From contig NZ_LOAS01000014.1 of assembly GCF_001558155.1 (NCBI RefSeq), positions 96,884-160,883 on the forward strand: DNA of 64,000 bases, written 5' to 3'. Positions 28,558 to 38,045 of this stretch are shown one piece after another; position 1 is the stretch's first letter; every line of letters starts with the position of its first letter. The position numbers were made by a program, and so were the translations under genes. The notes beneath the pieces were generated by a model. That model was given only the letters and a program-made list of their open reading frames with translations, was not told the origin of the DNA and did not search any database. This DNA comes from Aliiruegeria sabulilitoris (GTDB lineage Bacteria; Pseudomonadota; Alphaproteobacteria; Rhodobacterales; Rhodobacteraceae).

Positions 28558-29367
28558 CTAGAAGATCTCCGGTAGCAGCCCCAATGCGGCGTCGGACGCC
28601 GAGCCCGCGTGTTTGTCTCTGGGCGGCCAGGGCCGGTCTTTCCACTCGGGAGAGAAGGTAAAGCTGGAAACGCTTCGACCGGCGACCAGCGCGCCGTTGC
28701 CCGTGCCGAGCGCGTAGTCGTAGTAGAGCTTGACGATCTCTTCCCGGGTTACCTGCCCGGTCTCCGGATGGGACATGCAGGCATCCTTCCAGACCCGCAC
28801 GCGATCATATTCGGTGCCTTCGGGCAGGTCGAAGGCTTCGTAATAGTCCAGGAACCAGAAACGCTTGAAGATCGGAGTAAAGACGGCCTCCGCCAGACCG
28901 AATGCGTCGAAGAGGTAGGGACCTTCAGGGCTGTGCTCCAACAGGAAGCCGTTGATGTCTCGATAGAGCGCAAGAAGCTTTTCGTTGTGCTCTTCGCGCA
29001 GGGCCCGGTCTTGATTCATCACGAAGAGGTAACCGGCCATGGTGAAGGCGCCTTCACGGGCGATCAGCATGGATTCGACCGCATGTTCGCAGGGATCGAC
29101 CCGGCGAAGCGGTCTGCCGGCTAGGGCCTCGTCGAAAAATCGCAGGATCACGAGGCTTTCCGTAAGGATCGTCCCGTTGGGCAATTCCAGCACTGGCAGC
29201 GCCGTGCTGCCTCGTGTCTTGGCCAAGAGGTCGGGTGCGCGTGGCCGGGTGATGTCCACGACACGAAACTCTACGGCGTCCAGCTGCCCGCGCAGCGCCA
29301 GCAGGATTTCCAGCCGTTGCGAGAACGGGCAGACCGGGATGTGGTAGACGACTGGCTTGGCGTTCAT
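28558..29367 (-). CDS. Glutathione S-transferase family protein
   Basis: A 269-residue protein with an N-terminal thioredoxin-fold GST domain. The early CPFS (C13-S16) suggests an active-site cysteine as in omega, beta or glutaredoxin-like GSTs, and [24 protein letters not shown] supplies the cis-Pro and the Glu-Ser glutathione site. An all-alpha C-domain follows. It is longer than typical GSTs (about 200-230) because of a C-terminal tail after residue 225. It may act in redox or detoxification; substrate unknown. Confidence 0.87.
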   Translation of the reverse strand: MNAKPVVYHIPVCPFSQRLEILLALRGQLDAVEFRVVDITRPRAPDLLAKTRGSTALPVLELPNGTILTESLVILRFFDEALAGRPLRRVDPCEHAVESMLIAREGAFTMAGYLFVMNQDRALREEHNEKLLALYRDINGFLLEHSPEGPYLFDAFGLAEAVFTPIFKRFWFLDYYEAFDLPEGTEYDRVRVWKDACMSHPETGQVTREEIVKLYYDYALGTGNGALVAGRSVSSFTFSPEWKDRPWPPRDKHAGSASDAALGLLPEIF

Positions 29368-29447
29368 ATCTGGTCAGTCCAGTGTTGTTCCGGTGACGGA
29401 CAGATTCTTCCGGTGCGGGGATCCCGCAACCGCCGCGATCTCTCTTG

Positions 29448-30323
29448 TCAGTCAATCAGCCCTGCATGCTCCATCGCGGCGCGAATGGCGGCCTTGGTGC
29501 CGTCGGTCAGCCCGACCAGCGGCAGGCGTACATCCTCCGAACACTTGCCCAGCAGCGACAGGCCGTATTTGGCGCCCGCCAGCCCGGGTTCCAGGAAGAT
29601 CGCCGTGTGCAGCGGCATCAGCAGGTCCTGGTACTCGAGCGCCTTCGCATAGTCCCCGGCGAGCGTCGCCGCCTGGAACTCGGCGCAGAGCTTCGGCGCC
29701 ACGTTCGCGGAGACCGAGATACAGCCAACCCCGCCATGGGCGTTGAAGCCGAGCGCAGATGCGTCTTCGCCCGAGAGCTGCACGAAATCCTTGCCGCAGG
29801 TTTCGCGCTGCTTGCTCACGCGAGTGATGTCGCCGGTGGCATCCTTGACGCCTACGATCCGAGGCAGCTCCGCCAGCTTGCCCATGGTCGCGGGCGACAT
29901 GTCCACGACCGAGCGGCCGGGGATATTGTAGATGATGATCGGCAGTTCGCAGCAATCATGCAGTGCCTTGAAATGCTCGTAGAGCCCGGCCTGGGTCGGC
30001 TTGTTGTAATAGGGCGTGACGATCAGCGCCGCGTCGGCGCCCGCCTCGGCCGCATGACGGATCAGCCCGATCCCTTCGGCGGTATTGTTCGACCCCGCGC
30101 CGGCAATCACCGGGATGCGACCGGCGGCGGCCTTGATCACCCGCTCGACAACTTCGCGGTGCTCGGCATGGGTCAGTGTGGGGCTCTCGCCGGTGGTTCC
30201 CACCGGAACGAGGCCGTTCGAGCCCTGTTCGACATGCCATTCAACCAGCGAATCGAGGGTCTCGAAATCCACCGCGCCTTTCTTGAACGGCGTGACCAGA
30301 GCGGGAAGTGAGCCTTTGAACAT
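29448..30323 (-). CDS. dapA: 4-Hydroxy-tetrahydrodipicolinate synthase
   Basis: A 291-residue TIM-barrel aldolase that condenses pyruvate with aspartate semialdehyde, the first committed step to diaminopimelate and lysine. The Schiff-base lysine is K160 in GVKDATGD, Y132 is in YNIPGR, and GTTGESPTL binds the substrate carboxylate. Length and motifs match E. coli DapA (292). Other pathway genes in the window, dapB (39469) and asd (62550), are not linked to it. Confidence 0.96.
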   Translation of the reverse strand: MFKGSLPALVTPFKKGAVDFETLDSLVEWHVEQGSNGLVPVGTTGESPTLTHAEHREVVERVIKAAAGRIPVIAGAGSNNTAEGIGLIRHAAEAGADAALIVTPYYNKPTQAGLYEHFKALHDCCELPIIIYNIPGRSVVDMSPATMGKLAELPRIVGVKDATGDITRVSKQRETCGKDFVQLSGEDASALGFNAHGGVGCISVSANVAPKLCAEFQAATLAGDYAKALEYQDLLMPLHTAIFLEPGLAGAKYGLSLLGKCSEDVRLPLVGLTDGTKAAIRAAMEHAGLID

Positions 30324-30508
30324 GATCTTTCTCCGTTTCCCGCGCCACGCGGCGCGTCAGGTGGCCCGGGACGGGCCGAGTCGTGTACGTAAATCGCGGC
30401 GGACCCTATAGGCAGGAAATCGCCTTGCCAAGTTTGTGAGTTGCGGATGCATGTGCGTGAGCTACTCTTGTTGCACGTTTTCCCGGTTAACTGCGATCAG
30501 GCCTCAAA

Positions 30509-32449
30509 ATGCGCCTTCTTGTCGGACTCGCCCTGCTAGTCTGTATGCCCTTCTCGACCCTCGCCGCTCCCACCGAACAGGGGCAGGCGCTTGCCGAAGC
30601 GCTTGAACATGTCCGCACTGAGAACTGGCGCGCGGCGGCTGTTTCCGCGCGCCCCGCCGGCGACGAGGGGCGCGACATCGTCGAGTGGCATCGGCTGCGC
30701 AGGGGCGGGCAGGCCGAGTTCGACGCCTATCGGGACTTCCTTGCCCGCCGGTCCGACTGGCCGGGGCTGGACCTGCTGCGCACCCGGGGTGAGGGCTCCA
30801 TCCCCGAAGACGCCGCGCCGCAGGAAGTGGTCGCCTATTTCGACGGGGATTTGCCGAACACCGGCACCGGCGTCCTGCGGCTGGTCGATGCCTATATCGC
30901 GTTGGACGAGCCGGGCGAGGCCAAGGCGACGGCGGTTCTGGCCTGGCACAGCCGGACCATGACCGCCGAGACAGAAGCCGCGCTTCTGGAGCGCTTCGGC
31001 GACACGCTGGCCGATCACCATGCGGCTCGGCTGGACGATCTGCTCTGGCGTGGTCAGGAGACGGCGGCGCGGCGCAACATCGCGCGGGCGCCGGAGGGCT
31101 GGGACAAGCTGGCGGAGGCGCGCCTGACGTTGGCAGCCCGCGCGCCGGGCGTGGATGCCCGGATCGAAGCGGTGCCGGACAAGCTGCAGGACGATCCCGG
31201 CCTGGCCTATGAGCGGTTCATCTGGCGGGCTCGAAAGGGGCGCCATGCAGAGGCCATGGCGCTTCTGGCGACCCGGTCCACCTCGCTCGAGGCGCTCGGC
31301 CGGCCCGAGGAATGGTCCAACTGGCGGCGCATCTATGCACGGCGCGCGTTGCGCGATGGCGAGGCGGAAACCGCTTATGTGCTGGCGAGCCGGCATTTCC
31401 TGGTCGAGGGCTCGGCCTTTGCCGATCTGGAATGGCTTTCTGGCTTCATCGCGTTGCGCTTCCTGAACGACCCGGAGCAGGCCCTGACGCATTTTGCCAG
31501 CTTCGAGACCGCGGTGGAGACCCCGATCAGCCTCGGTCGCGCCGGCTACTGGAAGGGCCGCGCCTATGCCGCGATGGAAGATACCGAAGCCGCCAAGCTC
31601 GCCTATGCCGACGGTGCACAGCACCAGACGAGCTTCTACGGCCTGCTCGCCGCCGAGGCGGCCGGCTTGCCGATGGACCCGACACTGGACGGCTCGGAGA
31701 GCTTCCCGCCTCTCGCCGAAAGCGACCTTCGCGGAAACTCCGTGCTTGTCGCCGGGCTGCTGCTGCTCGATGCCGGGAATCTGGTGCTGGCGGAGCGCTT
31801 TCTGACCCATCTGGTCGAGTCCCTTGATCGCGAGCGCGCTGGAACGCTGGCGGACCTCATACTGTCGCTGGAACAGCCCCATATCGCCCTGATGATCGCC
31901 AAACGGGCGGCCCGGAACCAAGTCGTTCTGCCAGCGGCCTATTTCCCGCTCAGTCCGCTGATGGAGCGCGATCTGCCGGTTTCAAAGGAACTCGCCCTCG
32001 CCATCGCCCGGCGCGAAAGCGAGTTCGACCCGGTCGTTGTCAGCCCCGCCGGCGCGCGCGGCCTGATGCAGGTCATGCCGGGCACGGCCAAGGATGTCGC
32101 TGGCGAACTGAAGATCCCCTATGACCGCGACGCGCTGACCCAAGACCCGACCTATAACGTGACGCTCGGTACGTCCTATCTCGCCGGTCTGATCGAGGTG
32201 TTCGGCCCTGCGCCTGTGCTGGTCTCTGTGGGCTACAATGCCGGGCCGGGCCGCTCGATTGACTGGGTCAAGGCGAATGGCGATCCGCGTGGGCAGGAAG
32301 TGGACGTAATCGACTGGATCGAGATGATCCCGTTCCGTGAAACCCGGAACTACGTGATGCGGGTAACGGAATCGATCATGGTCTATCGTGCGCGCCTGAA
32401 CGGCGTGATGCCCTCGGTCAATATGATCGAGTTTCTGCGCAAAGGCTGA
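30509..32449 (+). CDS. Soluble lytic murein transglycosylase (Slt70-like)
   Basis: A 646-residue periplasmic enzyme that cleaves the MurNAc-GlcNAc bond with 1,6-anhydro formation. A signal peptide covers about residues 1-20 (ending TLAA). An extended alpha-superhelical region (about 30-470) precedes the C-terminal transglycosylase domain with E503 in IARRESEF, then SPAGARGLMQVMPGTA and GTSYLAGLIEVFG with YNAGPGR. Length equals E. coli Slt70 (645 with signal). It is transcribed alone, divergent from dapA. Confidence 0.94.
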   Translation: MRLLVGLALLVCMPFSTLAAPTEQGQALAEALEHVRTENWRAAAVSARPAGDEGRDIVEWHRLRRGGQAEFDAYRDFLARRSDWPGLDLLRTRGEGSIPEDAAPQEVVAYFDGDLPNTGTGVLRLVDAYIALDEPGEAKATAVLAWHSRTMTAETEAALLERFGDTLADHHAARLDDLLWRGQETAARRNIARAPEGWDKLAEARLTLAARAPGVDARIEAVPDKLQDDPGLAYERFIWRARKGRHAEAMALLATRSTSLEALGRPEEWSNWRRIYARRALRDGEAETAYVLASRHFLVEGSAFADLEWLSGFIALRFLNDPEQALTHFASFETAVETPISLGRAGYWKGRAYAAMEDTEAAKLAYADGAQHQTSFYGLLAAEAAGLPMDPTLDGSESFPPLAESDLRGNSVLVAGLLLLDAGNLVLAERFLTHLVESLDRERAGTLADLILSLEQPHIALMIAKRAARNQVVLPAAYFPLSPLMERDLPVSKELALAIARRESEFDPVVVSPAGARGLMQVMPGTAKDVAGELKIPYDRDALTQDPTYNVTLGTSYLAGLIEVFGPAPVLVSVGYNAGPGRSIDWVKANGDPRGQEVDVIDWIEMIPFRETRNYVMRVTESIMVYRARLNGVMPSVNMIEFLRKG

Positions 32450-32483
32450 CCGTCCGCAAAACCGGACCGGCATGCGCACCACT

Positions 32484-32502
32484 GCCGCGCCGCAGGCGCG
32501 GC
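32484..32502. terminator. Hairpin between convergent slt and EamA genes
   Basis: A perfect 8-bp stem (32484-32491 with 32495-32502, loop GCA) lies in the 115-base convergent gap. There is no T run on either side, so termination is only suggested by position. Confidence 0.4.
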
Positions 32503-32564
32503 CACCCCCAACCGCGGCCAAGCGCTTGCGCGCAGTGCCGTGGGCGGGAGCCCCCCCGGAGCCC

Positions 32565-33434
32565 TCAGCGCTGGCCTCGTTCGCGCAGCAGGGTGAAGAT
32601 CCCGGCCGAAACGACGATCAGGGTGCCAGCCAGAACGTTGCTGCGCAGGGCTTCGCCGAAGATAACGACGCCAAACGTCGCCCCGAAGGCGAGATGCAGA
32701 TAGGTGAAGGGCTGCACCGCGCTGGCTTCGGCGACTTCATAGCAGCGTATCAACAGGTAGTGCCCGAACGCGCCAGTTACGCAGAGCGCCGCCATCCAGC
32801 CCCAATTGCTCGTGGCCATCGGCTCCCAGTGAAATATCCCGATCGCCGTCATCACCACGGCACCGACCGTGCCGGTCCAGAAGAAGCTGGTTGACGACTT
32901 GTCCTTGCGGGCCGCCAGTCGGGTCAGCAGGCTGTAGATCGCGAAAAGCGTCGCCGAGCAAAGCGCGACGAGCGCGTAGGGAGAAAACACCCCGTGTCCC
33001 GGCTTCAGGATCACGAGGATCCCGACAAAGCCGATCCCGATCGCTGTCCAACGTCGCCAGCCCACCTGCTCTCCCAACACTGGCCCCGACAACGCCGCCA
33101 CGATCAACGGGTAGCCGGCAAAGATGGCGAGGCTCTCGACCAGTCCGAGCAGCACGAAAGCCGTGACCATGACACAAACCTCGGCAGCGAGCAGCACGCC
33201 GCGCGTGATCTGCAGGACAGGCTGCACCGTCCTTGCCGCAGCACGCAGGCTGCCTTCCCGCCGCGCGGTGACGGTCATAACGAAGGCGGCAAAGAACCAG
33301 TAGCGGATCATCACCACCATCAAGACGTTGTACTCCGCCGCAAGGTGGCGCGAGATCCCGTCCTGGATCGCAAAGACAAAACAGGTGCACACCATCAGCA
33401 GGATGCCGAGCCGGTTGTTCTGTTCCTGGCTCAT
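32565..33434 (-). CDS. EamA (DMT) family transporter
   Basis: A 289-residue inner-membrane protein with about ten transmembrane helices in two EamA repeats (for example WTAIGIGFVGILVILKPG at the end of the first and FGATFGVVIFGEALRSNVLAG near the end of the second). Members export metabolites or take up nucleotide-sugar or amino acid-like solutes; the substrate cannot be deduced. The ATG at 33434 overlaps the mnmD stop (ATGA), so the longer open frame into mnmD is not used. Confidence 0.88.
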   Translation of the reverse strand: MSQEQNNRLGILLMVCTCFVFAIQDGISRHLAAEYNVLMVVMIRYWFFAAFVMTVTARREGSLRAAARTVQPVLQITRGVLLAAEVCVMVTAFVLLGLVESLAIFAGYPLIVAALSGPVLGEQVGWRRWTAIGIGFVGILVILKPGHGVFSPYALVALCSATLFAIYSLLTRLAARKDKSSTSFFWTGTVGAVVMTAIGIFHWEPMATSNWGWMAALCVTGAFGHYLLIRCYEVAEASAVQPFTYLHLAFGATFGVVIFGEALRSNVLAGTLIVVSAGIFTLLRERGQR

Positions 33435-34105
33435 GGCCGCCTTCCGACGCTCATGTGGCGTTTGCGGCCGAAGCCGGGGAGGCGTTCCACTTCGAAGCCC
33501 GCCGCGGCGAGGGCGCGTCTCACGTCGCCCGCCGCGGTATAGGTGGCAAAACTGCCGCCTGCCGCCGTATGCGCCCCGACCTCCGTCATGAGATCGCTTT
33601 CCCATAGTTCCGGGTTCTTCGCCGGCGCGAAGCCGTCGAGAAACCACGCATCGGCGGCCCCGTCCCATTCCGGCAGGCGCTGCCGCGCATCGCCCACGAT
33701 CATGCGTGCCGTGAGCGGGCCAATCCGGGCCTCGAACCCGGCCGGGTTCCAGGCATCAAGCAGCGCCCCGGCAAGCGGGGCCACTTCCTGAAAGGGCGCA
33801 AGCGCGCGCTTCAGATCCTCTTTGGGCAATGGATAGGCCTCGAACCCGGTATACCGAACACACTCCACCCCGGCCGCTTGCGCACACAGCGCCAGCGCCA
33901 GCAGGTTCAGCCCGGTGCCAACGCCCAATTCGGCCACATGAAACCCGGGGTGCAGCCGCGCGGGCAGGTCATTGCCGTCGAGAAAGACATGGCGTGTCTC
34001 GGCCAGCCCGTTTTCCAGCGAGTAATAGGGATCGTCGAAACGCGGCGAGACGGGAACGTCTCCGCTTTGCCAGATCACGCAGTTGCTCTGGTCCTCGTCT
34101 GTCAT
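33431..34105 (-). CDS. mnmD: tRNA mnm5U34 methyltransferase MnmD (stand-alone MnmC methyltransferase domain)
   Basis: A 224-residue SAM-dependent methyltransferase equal to the N-terminal domain of E. coli MnmC. It would methylate nm5(s2)U34 of tRNA to mnm5(s2)U34. The characteristic N-terminal FDDPYYSLENGLAETRHVFL (residues 23-42), the SAM motif VAELGVGTGLN (57-67) and DGFAPAKNPELW (about 155-166) are all present. It is not fused to an oxidoreductase; a FAD-dependent oxidoreductase gene lies divergently 52 bases away. Confidence 0.92.
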   Translation of the reverse strand: MTDEDQSNCVIWQSGDVPVSPRFDDPYYSLENGLAETRHVFLDGNDLPARLHPGFHVAELGVGTGLNLLALALCAQAAGVECVRYTGFEAYPLPKEDLKRALAPFQEVAPLAGALLDAWNPAGFEARIGPLTARMIVGDARQRLPEWDGAADAWFLDGFAPAKNPELWESDLMTEVGAHTAAGGSFATYTAAGDVRRALAAAGFEVERLPGFGRKRHMSVGRRP

Positions 34106-34157
34106 CTGTCCTAGATCCCGGCCTCAAACGCGCGGACAATGGGCAAGAGGTGAGACC

Positions 34158-35201
34158 TTGGCAAGGATCGACGTAACTATACGCGGCGCGGGCATCTTCG
34201 GGATGGCATGCGCCTGGGAAATGGTGCGCCGCGGCGCGAAAATCCGCGTGATCGACACCAAAGGCGTGTTCGCGGGCTGTTCCGGTGGGTTGGTGGGCGC
34301 GCTGGCGCCACATGTGCCGGAACGCTGGAACGCGAAGAAGGCCTTCCAGTTCGAAAGCCTGATCATGGCGGAAGAGTTCTGGCGCGATGTGTCGCAGGCC
34401 TCCGGAGAGGATCCGGGCTACGCCCGCACGGGCCGGTTGCAGCAGATCCTGGACGAAGAGGGGCTGACCCGCGCCCGCGAGCGTGCGCTGGAGGCTGAAA
34501 CGCTCTGGCAGGGCAAGGCGGTCTGGAACGTGGTCCGGGCCGAGGAATTCGGCGATTGGGCGCCGGTCACACCGACCGGCTGGCTGATCCACGATACGTT
34601 GACCGCGCGGCTGCACCCGCGCAAGGCCGGCGCGGCGCTGGCCGCCGCCTTCGAGAGCGCAGGCGGCGAGCTGGTGATCGGCGAGGCTGAAAACGAGGGC
34701 GCGCTGCTCTGGGCGACGGGCGTCGAGGGCCTGTCCGACCTGAGTGCCGACATGGGCAAGACGATCGGCGCGCCGATCAAGGGGCAGGCGGCGCTGCTGA
34801 AACTCGACCGGCCTGATGCACCACAATATCTCGCCGATTCCACGCACGGCATTCCGCATGTTGACGGGACCTTTGCCATCGGCTCGACCACCGAGCGCGA
34901 GTATGACGACGCGTTCAGCACGGATTCCCAGATCGATGATGTGGTGGAACGCGCCAAGGCGGCCTGCCCGGCGCTGGCCGACGCGCCAATCATCGCCCGC
35001 TGGGCCGGCCTTCGTCCGCGCTCCCGGTCCCGCGCGCCAATCCTGGGCGCGTGGCCGGAACGCGACGCGCAATTCGTCGCCAATGGCGGTTTCAAGATCG
35101 GCTTCGGCATGGCGGCCAAGGTGGCGCAGGTGATGGCGGATCTGGTGCTCGAAGGAAAGGACGCGATTCCGGAAGGCTTCCGGGTCGAGGATAATCTCTG
35201 A
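34158..35201 (+). CDS. FAD-dependent oxidoreductase, possible MnmC oxidase partner
   Basis: A 347-residue DAO-family flavoprotein. The N-terminal dinucleotide fold has RGAGIFGMACAWEMVRRG. Residues about 40-60 (SGGLVGALAPHVPERW) and the late GLRPRSRSRAPILGAWP, then GFKIGFGMAAKVAQVMADL, follow the glycine oxidase/MnmC-oxidase pattern. The start is TTG 34158: GAGG lies seven bases upstream and no suitable ATG or GTG exists before the dinucleotide motif. Its position beside mnmD suggests it may supply the cmnm5U-to-nm5U step done by the C-terminal half of E. coli MnmC. Glycine- or D-amino-acid-oxidase activity is the alternative. Confidence 0.82.
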   Translation: MARIDVTIRGAGIFGMACAWEMVRRGAKIRVIDTKGVFAGCSGGLVGALAPHVPERWNAKKAFQFESLIMAEEFWRDVSQASGEDPGYARTGRLQQILDEEGLTRARERALEAETLWQGKAVWNVVRAEEFGDWAPVTPTGWLIHDTLTARLHPRKAGAALAAAFESAGGELVIGEAENEGALLWATGVEGLSDLSADMGKTIGAPIKGQAALLKLDRPDAPQYLADSTHGIPHVDGTFAIGSTTEREYDDAFSTDSQIDDVVERAKAACPALADAPIIARWAGLRPRSRSRAPILGAWPERDAQFVANGGFKIGFGMAAKVAQVMADLVLEGKDAIPEGFRVEDNL

Positions 35202-35235
35202 ACCGTCTGGAGACGGGTTTGTCAGCGATTGGAAA

Positions 35236-35281
35236 TTGGGGGCTTTGCCCCCAAACCCCCAGGATATTTGTCGAAAGATGA
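35236..35281. repeat. Intergenic hairpin + GAAAGATGA module, copy B
   Basis: An 8-bp perfect hairpin (35236-35243 with 35247-35254, loop TTT) is followed by ACCCCCAGGATATTTGTC and GAAAGATGA (35273-35281). The tail resembles that of copy A at 24739-24770 and the hairpin resembles the G-run/C-run stem at 52302-52316. It may also terminate the oxidoreductase transcript. Confidence 0.5.
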
Positions 35282-35351
35282 TTGCCAGTTGGATTTCCGG
35301 GCTGGGTCGATCAGCCGTGACTCGACTCTCCAACCGTGAATGATAAATTTA

Positions 35352-35366
35352 GAACAAATAGCGAAC
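35352..35366 (+). promoter_or_regulatory. LexA box (GAAC-N7-GAAC) upstream of imuB
   Basis: GAAC at 35352-35355 and GAAC at 35363-35366 are exactly seven bases apart, the SOS operator of alphaproteobacteria (GTTC-N7-GTTC on the other strand). It ends 23 bases before ATG 35390. A TGATAAAT just upstream (35341-35348) could be a -10 element. The box also rules out the in-frame ATG at 35336 as the start. Confidence 0.88.
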
Positions 35367-35389
35367 ATGTAGATATCCCGATTCCCTCC

Positions 35390-37069
35390 ATGACGACCAA
35401 GCGCATCCTTTCCCTGTGGTTCCCCCGCCTTGCAGCGGAGCGCGTTCTGCGGCTGGAGGCCGGCACGCTGGAGGGGCCCTTTGCCGTGGTGCGGGATGTG
35501 GGGAACATGCAGCTTCTGCATGCGCTGTCCGTGGAGGCGTCGCAGGCCGGGCTGGTGGAGGGGCAGCCGCTGCGCGATGCGCAGGCGATGTGCCCAGACC
35601 TGCTGACTCGGCTGTCCAATCCTCAGGCCGAGGCTGCTTTTCTGACCGTGCTGCGCCGCTGGGCAGGCAAGTTCTCGCCCTGGGTGTCGGAGGGGCAGGC
35701 GGCGTCGCTCATGGTGGATATCACCGGCTGTGCGCATCTTTTCGGTGGGGAGGATGTGCTGCTGGCGCAGGTCGAGGCGGAATGCGCCGATTTCGGCGTC
35801 ACGGCCTGCGGCGGGATCGCCGACACGGTGGGCGCGGCCTGGGCGTTGGCGCGCTATGCCGGACGCGGCGCGGAGGCGGGCCGCTCGGGCGATGCGATCG
35901 ACCAGGAGGCGCGCGCAACCCGCGCAAGGGCGGTGAAGCGGCGCCATTGGGAGCGCGGGGGCGCGACACCAAAAGCGCAATCGGCCGGGGAGGCAATGTC
36001 GCGCATCGCAGCGCCGGGGCAGACGCGCACCGCCCTTGCGCCGCTGCCGATCGCCGCGTTGCGCCTGCCGCAGGCCACGGTGGTGCAGCTCACCCGGCTC
36101 GGCCTGCGGCGAGTCGAGGAACTGGCCGGACAGCCGCGCGCCGGGCTCGCGCGTCGCTTCGGGCAGGAAGTGGTCCTGCGGCTCGATCAGGCGCTCGGGC
36201 TGGTGCCGGAGCCGGTCTCGCCGGCCCGCCCTCCGGATCATTTCGCCGTCCGCCTGACCTTGCCCGAGCCGATCGGGCTGGAGAAGGATGTGCGCGCCGG
36301 GCTGGACCGACTGCTGCCGGCGCTCGCGGAGCGGTTGCGTGCGCGTGGGCGCGGCGCGCGGCGGGTGCGGCTACAGGCCTTTCGTTGCGATCACACGATG
36401 CAGCCGGTGGAGGTGGGCCTCGCCCGCCCCTCGGCCGATCCGGAGCGGCTGCGCCCGCTGCTGGCGATGAAGCTCGGCGAGATCGAGGCGGGGCCGGGCA
36501 TCGACGTGCTCCGGCTGGAGGCGCATGTGACCGAACCGGTCCACGCCACGCAGCATCGCGGCCATCTGGGCGCTGCGGCCGACGGGTTGGCGCGGCGTGG
36601 CCGGGCTGGGGCGGGCGTGGGACTCGATGACCTGATCGGGCGACTCGGGGCGCGGGTCGGGCTGGAGGCGATCACCCGGCTGCACCCGGCCGACAGCCAT
36701 ATCCCGGAAAAGGGCAGCAAGGTACTGGCTGCCGCCTGGTCGGAACCCGCGCGGGACTGGACGGCGCAGCCGCCGCTCGCCCGCCCGCTGCTGCTCTTTC
36801 GCCCCGAGCCGGTCCATGTGGACGCCGCGCCCACCCAGCCGGTGCGTCCGCCGGAGAGCTTCCGCTGGCGGCGGCGGCGTTTCGAGATCACCGGCGCGAC
36901 GGGGCCGGAGCGGATCGCGCCGGAATGGTGGCTGGACGAGCCGGAATGGCGCTCGGGCACGCGCGATTACTGGCGGATGGAAGTTGGCAGTGGCGAGCGA
37001 CTCTGGCTGTTCTATGCCCATGGCGGAGCGCTCTCGGCGGGGTGGTTCTGCCAGGGGAGTTTCGCGTGA
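35390..37069 (+). CDS. imuB: ImuB, Y-family polymerase-like protein of the SOS mutasome
   Basis: A 559-residue relative of Y-family DNA polymerases that serves as the hub of the ImuA-ImuB-DnaE2 mutagenic repair complex. N-terminal RILSLWFPRLAAERVLR, SPWVSEGQAASLMVDITGCAHLFGG (inserted catalytic-like region) and GIADTVGAAWALARY (about 141-155) define the family. The C-terminal half has the little-finger and tail regions, with WRRRRFEITGATGPERIAPEWW near the end. Acidic catalytic residues are largely missing, as in other ImuB. It follows a LexA box. Neither imuA nor dnaE2 is beside it, which is unusual. Confidence 0.92.
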   Translation: MTTKRILSLWFPRLAAERVLRLEAGTLEGPFAVVRDVGNMQLLHALSVEASQAGLVEGQPLRDAQAMCPDLLTRLSNPQAEAAFLTVLRRWAGKFSPWVSEGQAASLMVDITGCAHLFGGEDVLLAQVEAECADFGVTACGGIADTVGAAWALARYAGRGAEAGRSGDAIDQEARATRARAVKRRHWERGGATPKAQSAGEAMSRIAAPGQTRTALAPLPIAALRLPQATVVQLTRLGLRRVEELAGQPRAGLARRFGQEVVLRLDQALGLVPEPVSPARPPDHFAVRLTLPEPIGLEKDVRAGLDRLLPALAERLRARGRGARRVRLQAFRCDHTMQPVEVGLARPSADPERLRPLLAMKLGEIEAGPGIDVLRLEAHVTEPVHATQHRGHLGAAADGLARRGRAGAGVGLDDLIGRLGARVGLEAITRLHPADSHIPEKGSKVLAAAWSEPARDWTAQPPLARPLLLFRPEPVHVDAAPTQPVRPPESFRWRRRRFEITGATGPERIAPEWWLDEPEWRSGTRDYWRMEVGSGERLWLFYAHGGALSAGWFCQGSFA

Positions 37070-37237
37070 GAACCGATCCGGCCAGACACGGAAAAAGCCC
37101 GGAGAAAAGCGAAAGACGGCATATGGACTTCCGGCAAAATGCCTCGGACGCCCGCTCGGAAACGAAACGGTCAAACATGGCTGGGTGAAGCAGTTGTGGG
37201 GCTTTCCGGTCTGGGCTAGTTAGCTGCCGAGCGTCTC

Positions 37238-38014
37238 ATGGAGTGCGAAATGAAACAGAGGTTAGTTGGAACTTCCATTGGGCGTGCGCTACTGTGGGGG
37301 CGATCCTATCTCAACCTGCGCAGCATTTCGTTTTCCAATCCGGAGCAGGCGGCCGCGGTGAGCAACGCCATCCTGGCCGAACGGCTGCTCATAGGGCTTT
37401 GCCGGGGGAAATCTGTATTTCTTGACATTGGCGCGCATATTGGCTCCGTTTTTTCTGCTGTTCATTACGCTTTCCCGGATATCGAGATATTTGCCATTGA
37501 GGCCGAACCTGAAAAAGCGTCAGCATTGCGGGAAAGATTTCCCTATTGCTCCGTCATCGAGAAAGCCGTTGGAGAGGAAGCAGGAATTGCGACCTTTTTC
37601 ATTTGCGAGAAGAAATCCGGCTATAACTCAATGGCAAAAAACATAGAAGACACGCGCGAAATCAATGTCCAGGTCGAAACTCTGGACCGCTTGTTTCCCA
37701 ACGCGACGGTGGACGTTGTCAAGATCGACATCGAAGGCGCGGAGCTTGGTGCCTTGCGCGGCGGAGTGAAACTTCTTGAGCGCTCACGTCCGCTGATAAT
37801 GTTCGAAAGCGCCGGTGTCGGTGACAATAGTCTGGGATATTCCGCTCAAGGCTTGTGGCAGTTTTTCGACGATCACTGCTTTTCGGTTTTCACTCCGGAT
37901 CGCCTGGCCCATGACGCGCCAGCGCTATCTCAGGATGCCTTTCTGGATGCGCACCATTACCCCACGCGTTGTGTAAACTTTTTGCGGTTCCTGGCGAGAA
38001 ACGAATCGAAATGA
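37238..38014 (+). CDS. FkbM-family methyltransferase, probably acquired
   Basis: A 258-residue SAM-dependent methyltransferase of the FkbM family, often found with polysaccharide or glycan genes. VFLDIGAHIGSVFSAV (residues about 60-75) is the SAM motif and VDVVKIDIEGAELGALRGG (about 158-176) is the family hallmark. From about base 37380 to 38070 the DNA is clearly richer in A and T than its neighbours, and codons end in A/T more often. It stands alone, with no glycosyltransferase nearby. ATG 37250 is an alternative start. Function unknown; transfer from another genome is inferred from base use. Confidence 0.82.
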   Translation: MECEMKQRLVGTSIGRALLWGRSYLNLRSISFSNPEQAAAVSNAILAERLLIGLCRGKSVFLDIGAHIGSVFSAVHYAFPDIEIFAIEAEPEKASALRERFPYCSVIEKAVGEEAGIATFFICEKKSGYNSMAKNIEDTREINVQVETLDRLFPNATVDVVKIDIEGAELGALRGGVKLLERSRPLIMFESAGVGDNSLGYSAQGLWQFFDDHCFSVFTPDRLAHDAPALSQDAFLDAHHYPTRCVNFLRFLARNESK

Positions 38015-38045
38015 GAGATGCTGCGCGATCAGTTCTTGGCGTGAA

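Noticed and set aside
35336-35389. Earlier in-frame ATG for imuB
   Set aside because: The LexA box at 35352-35366 would fall inside the coding sequence, and the family N-terminus begins at the ATG at 35390.
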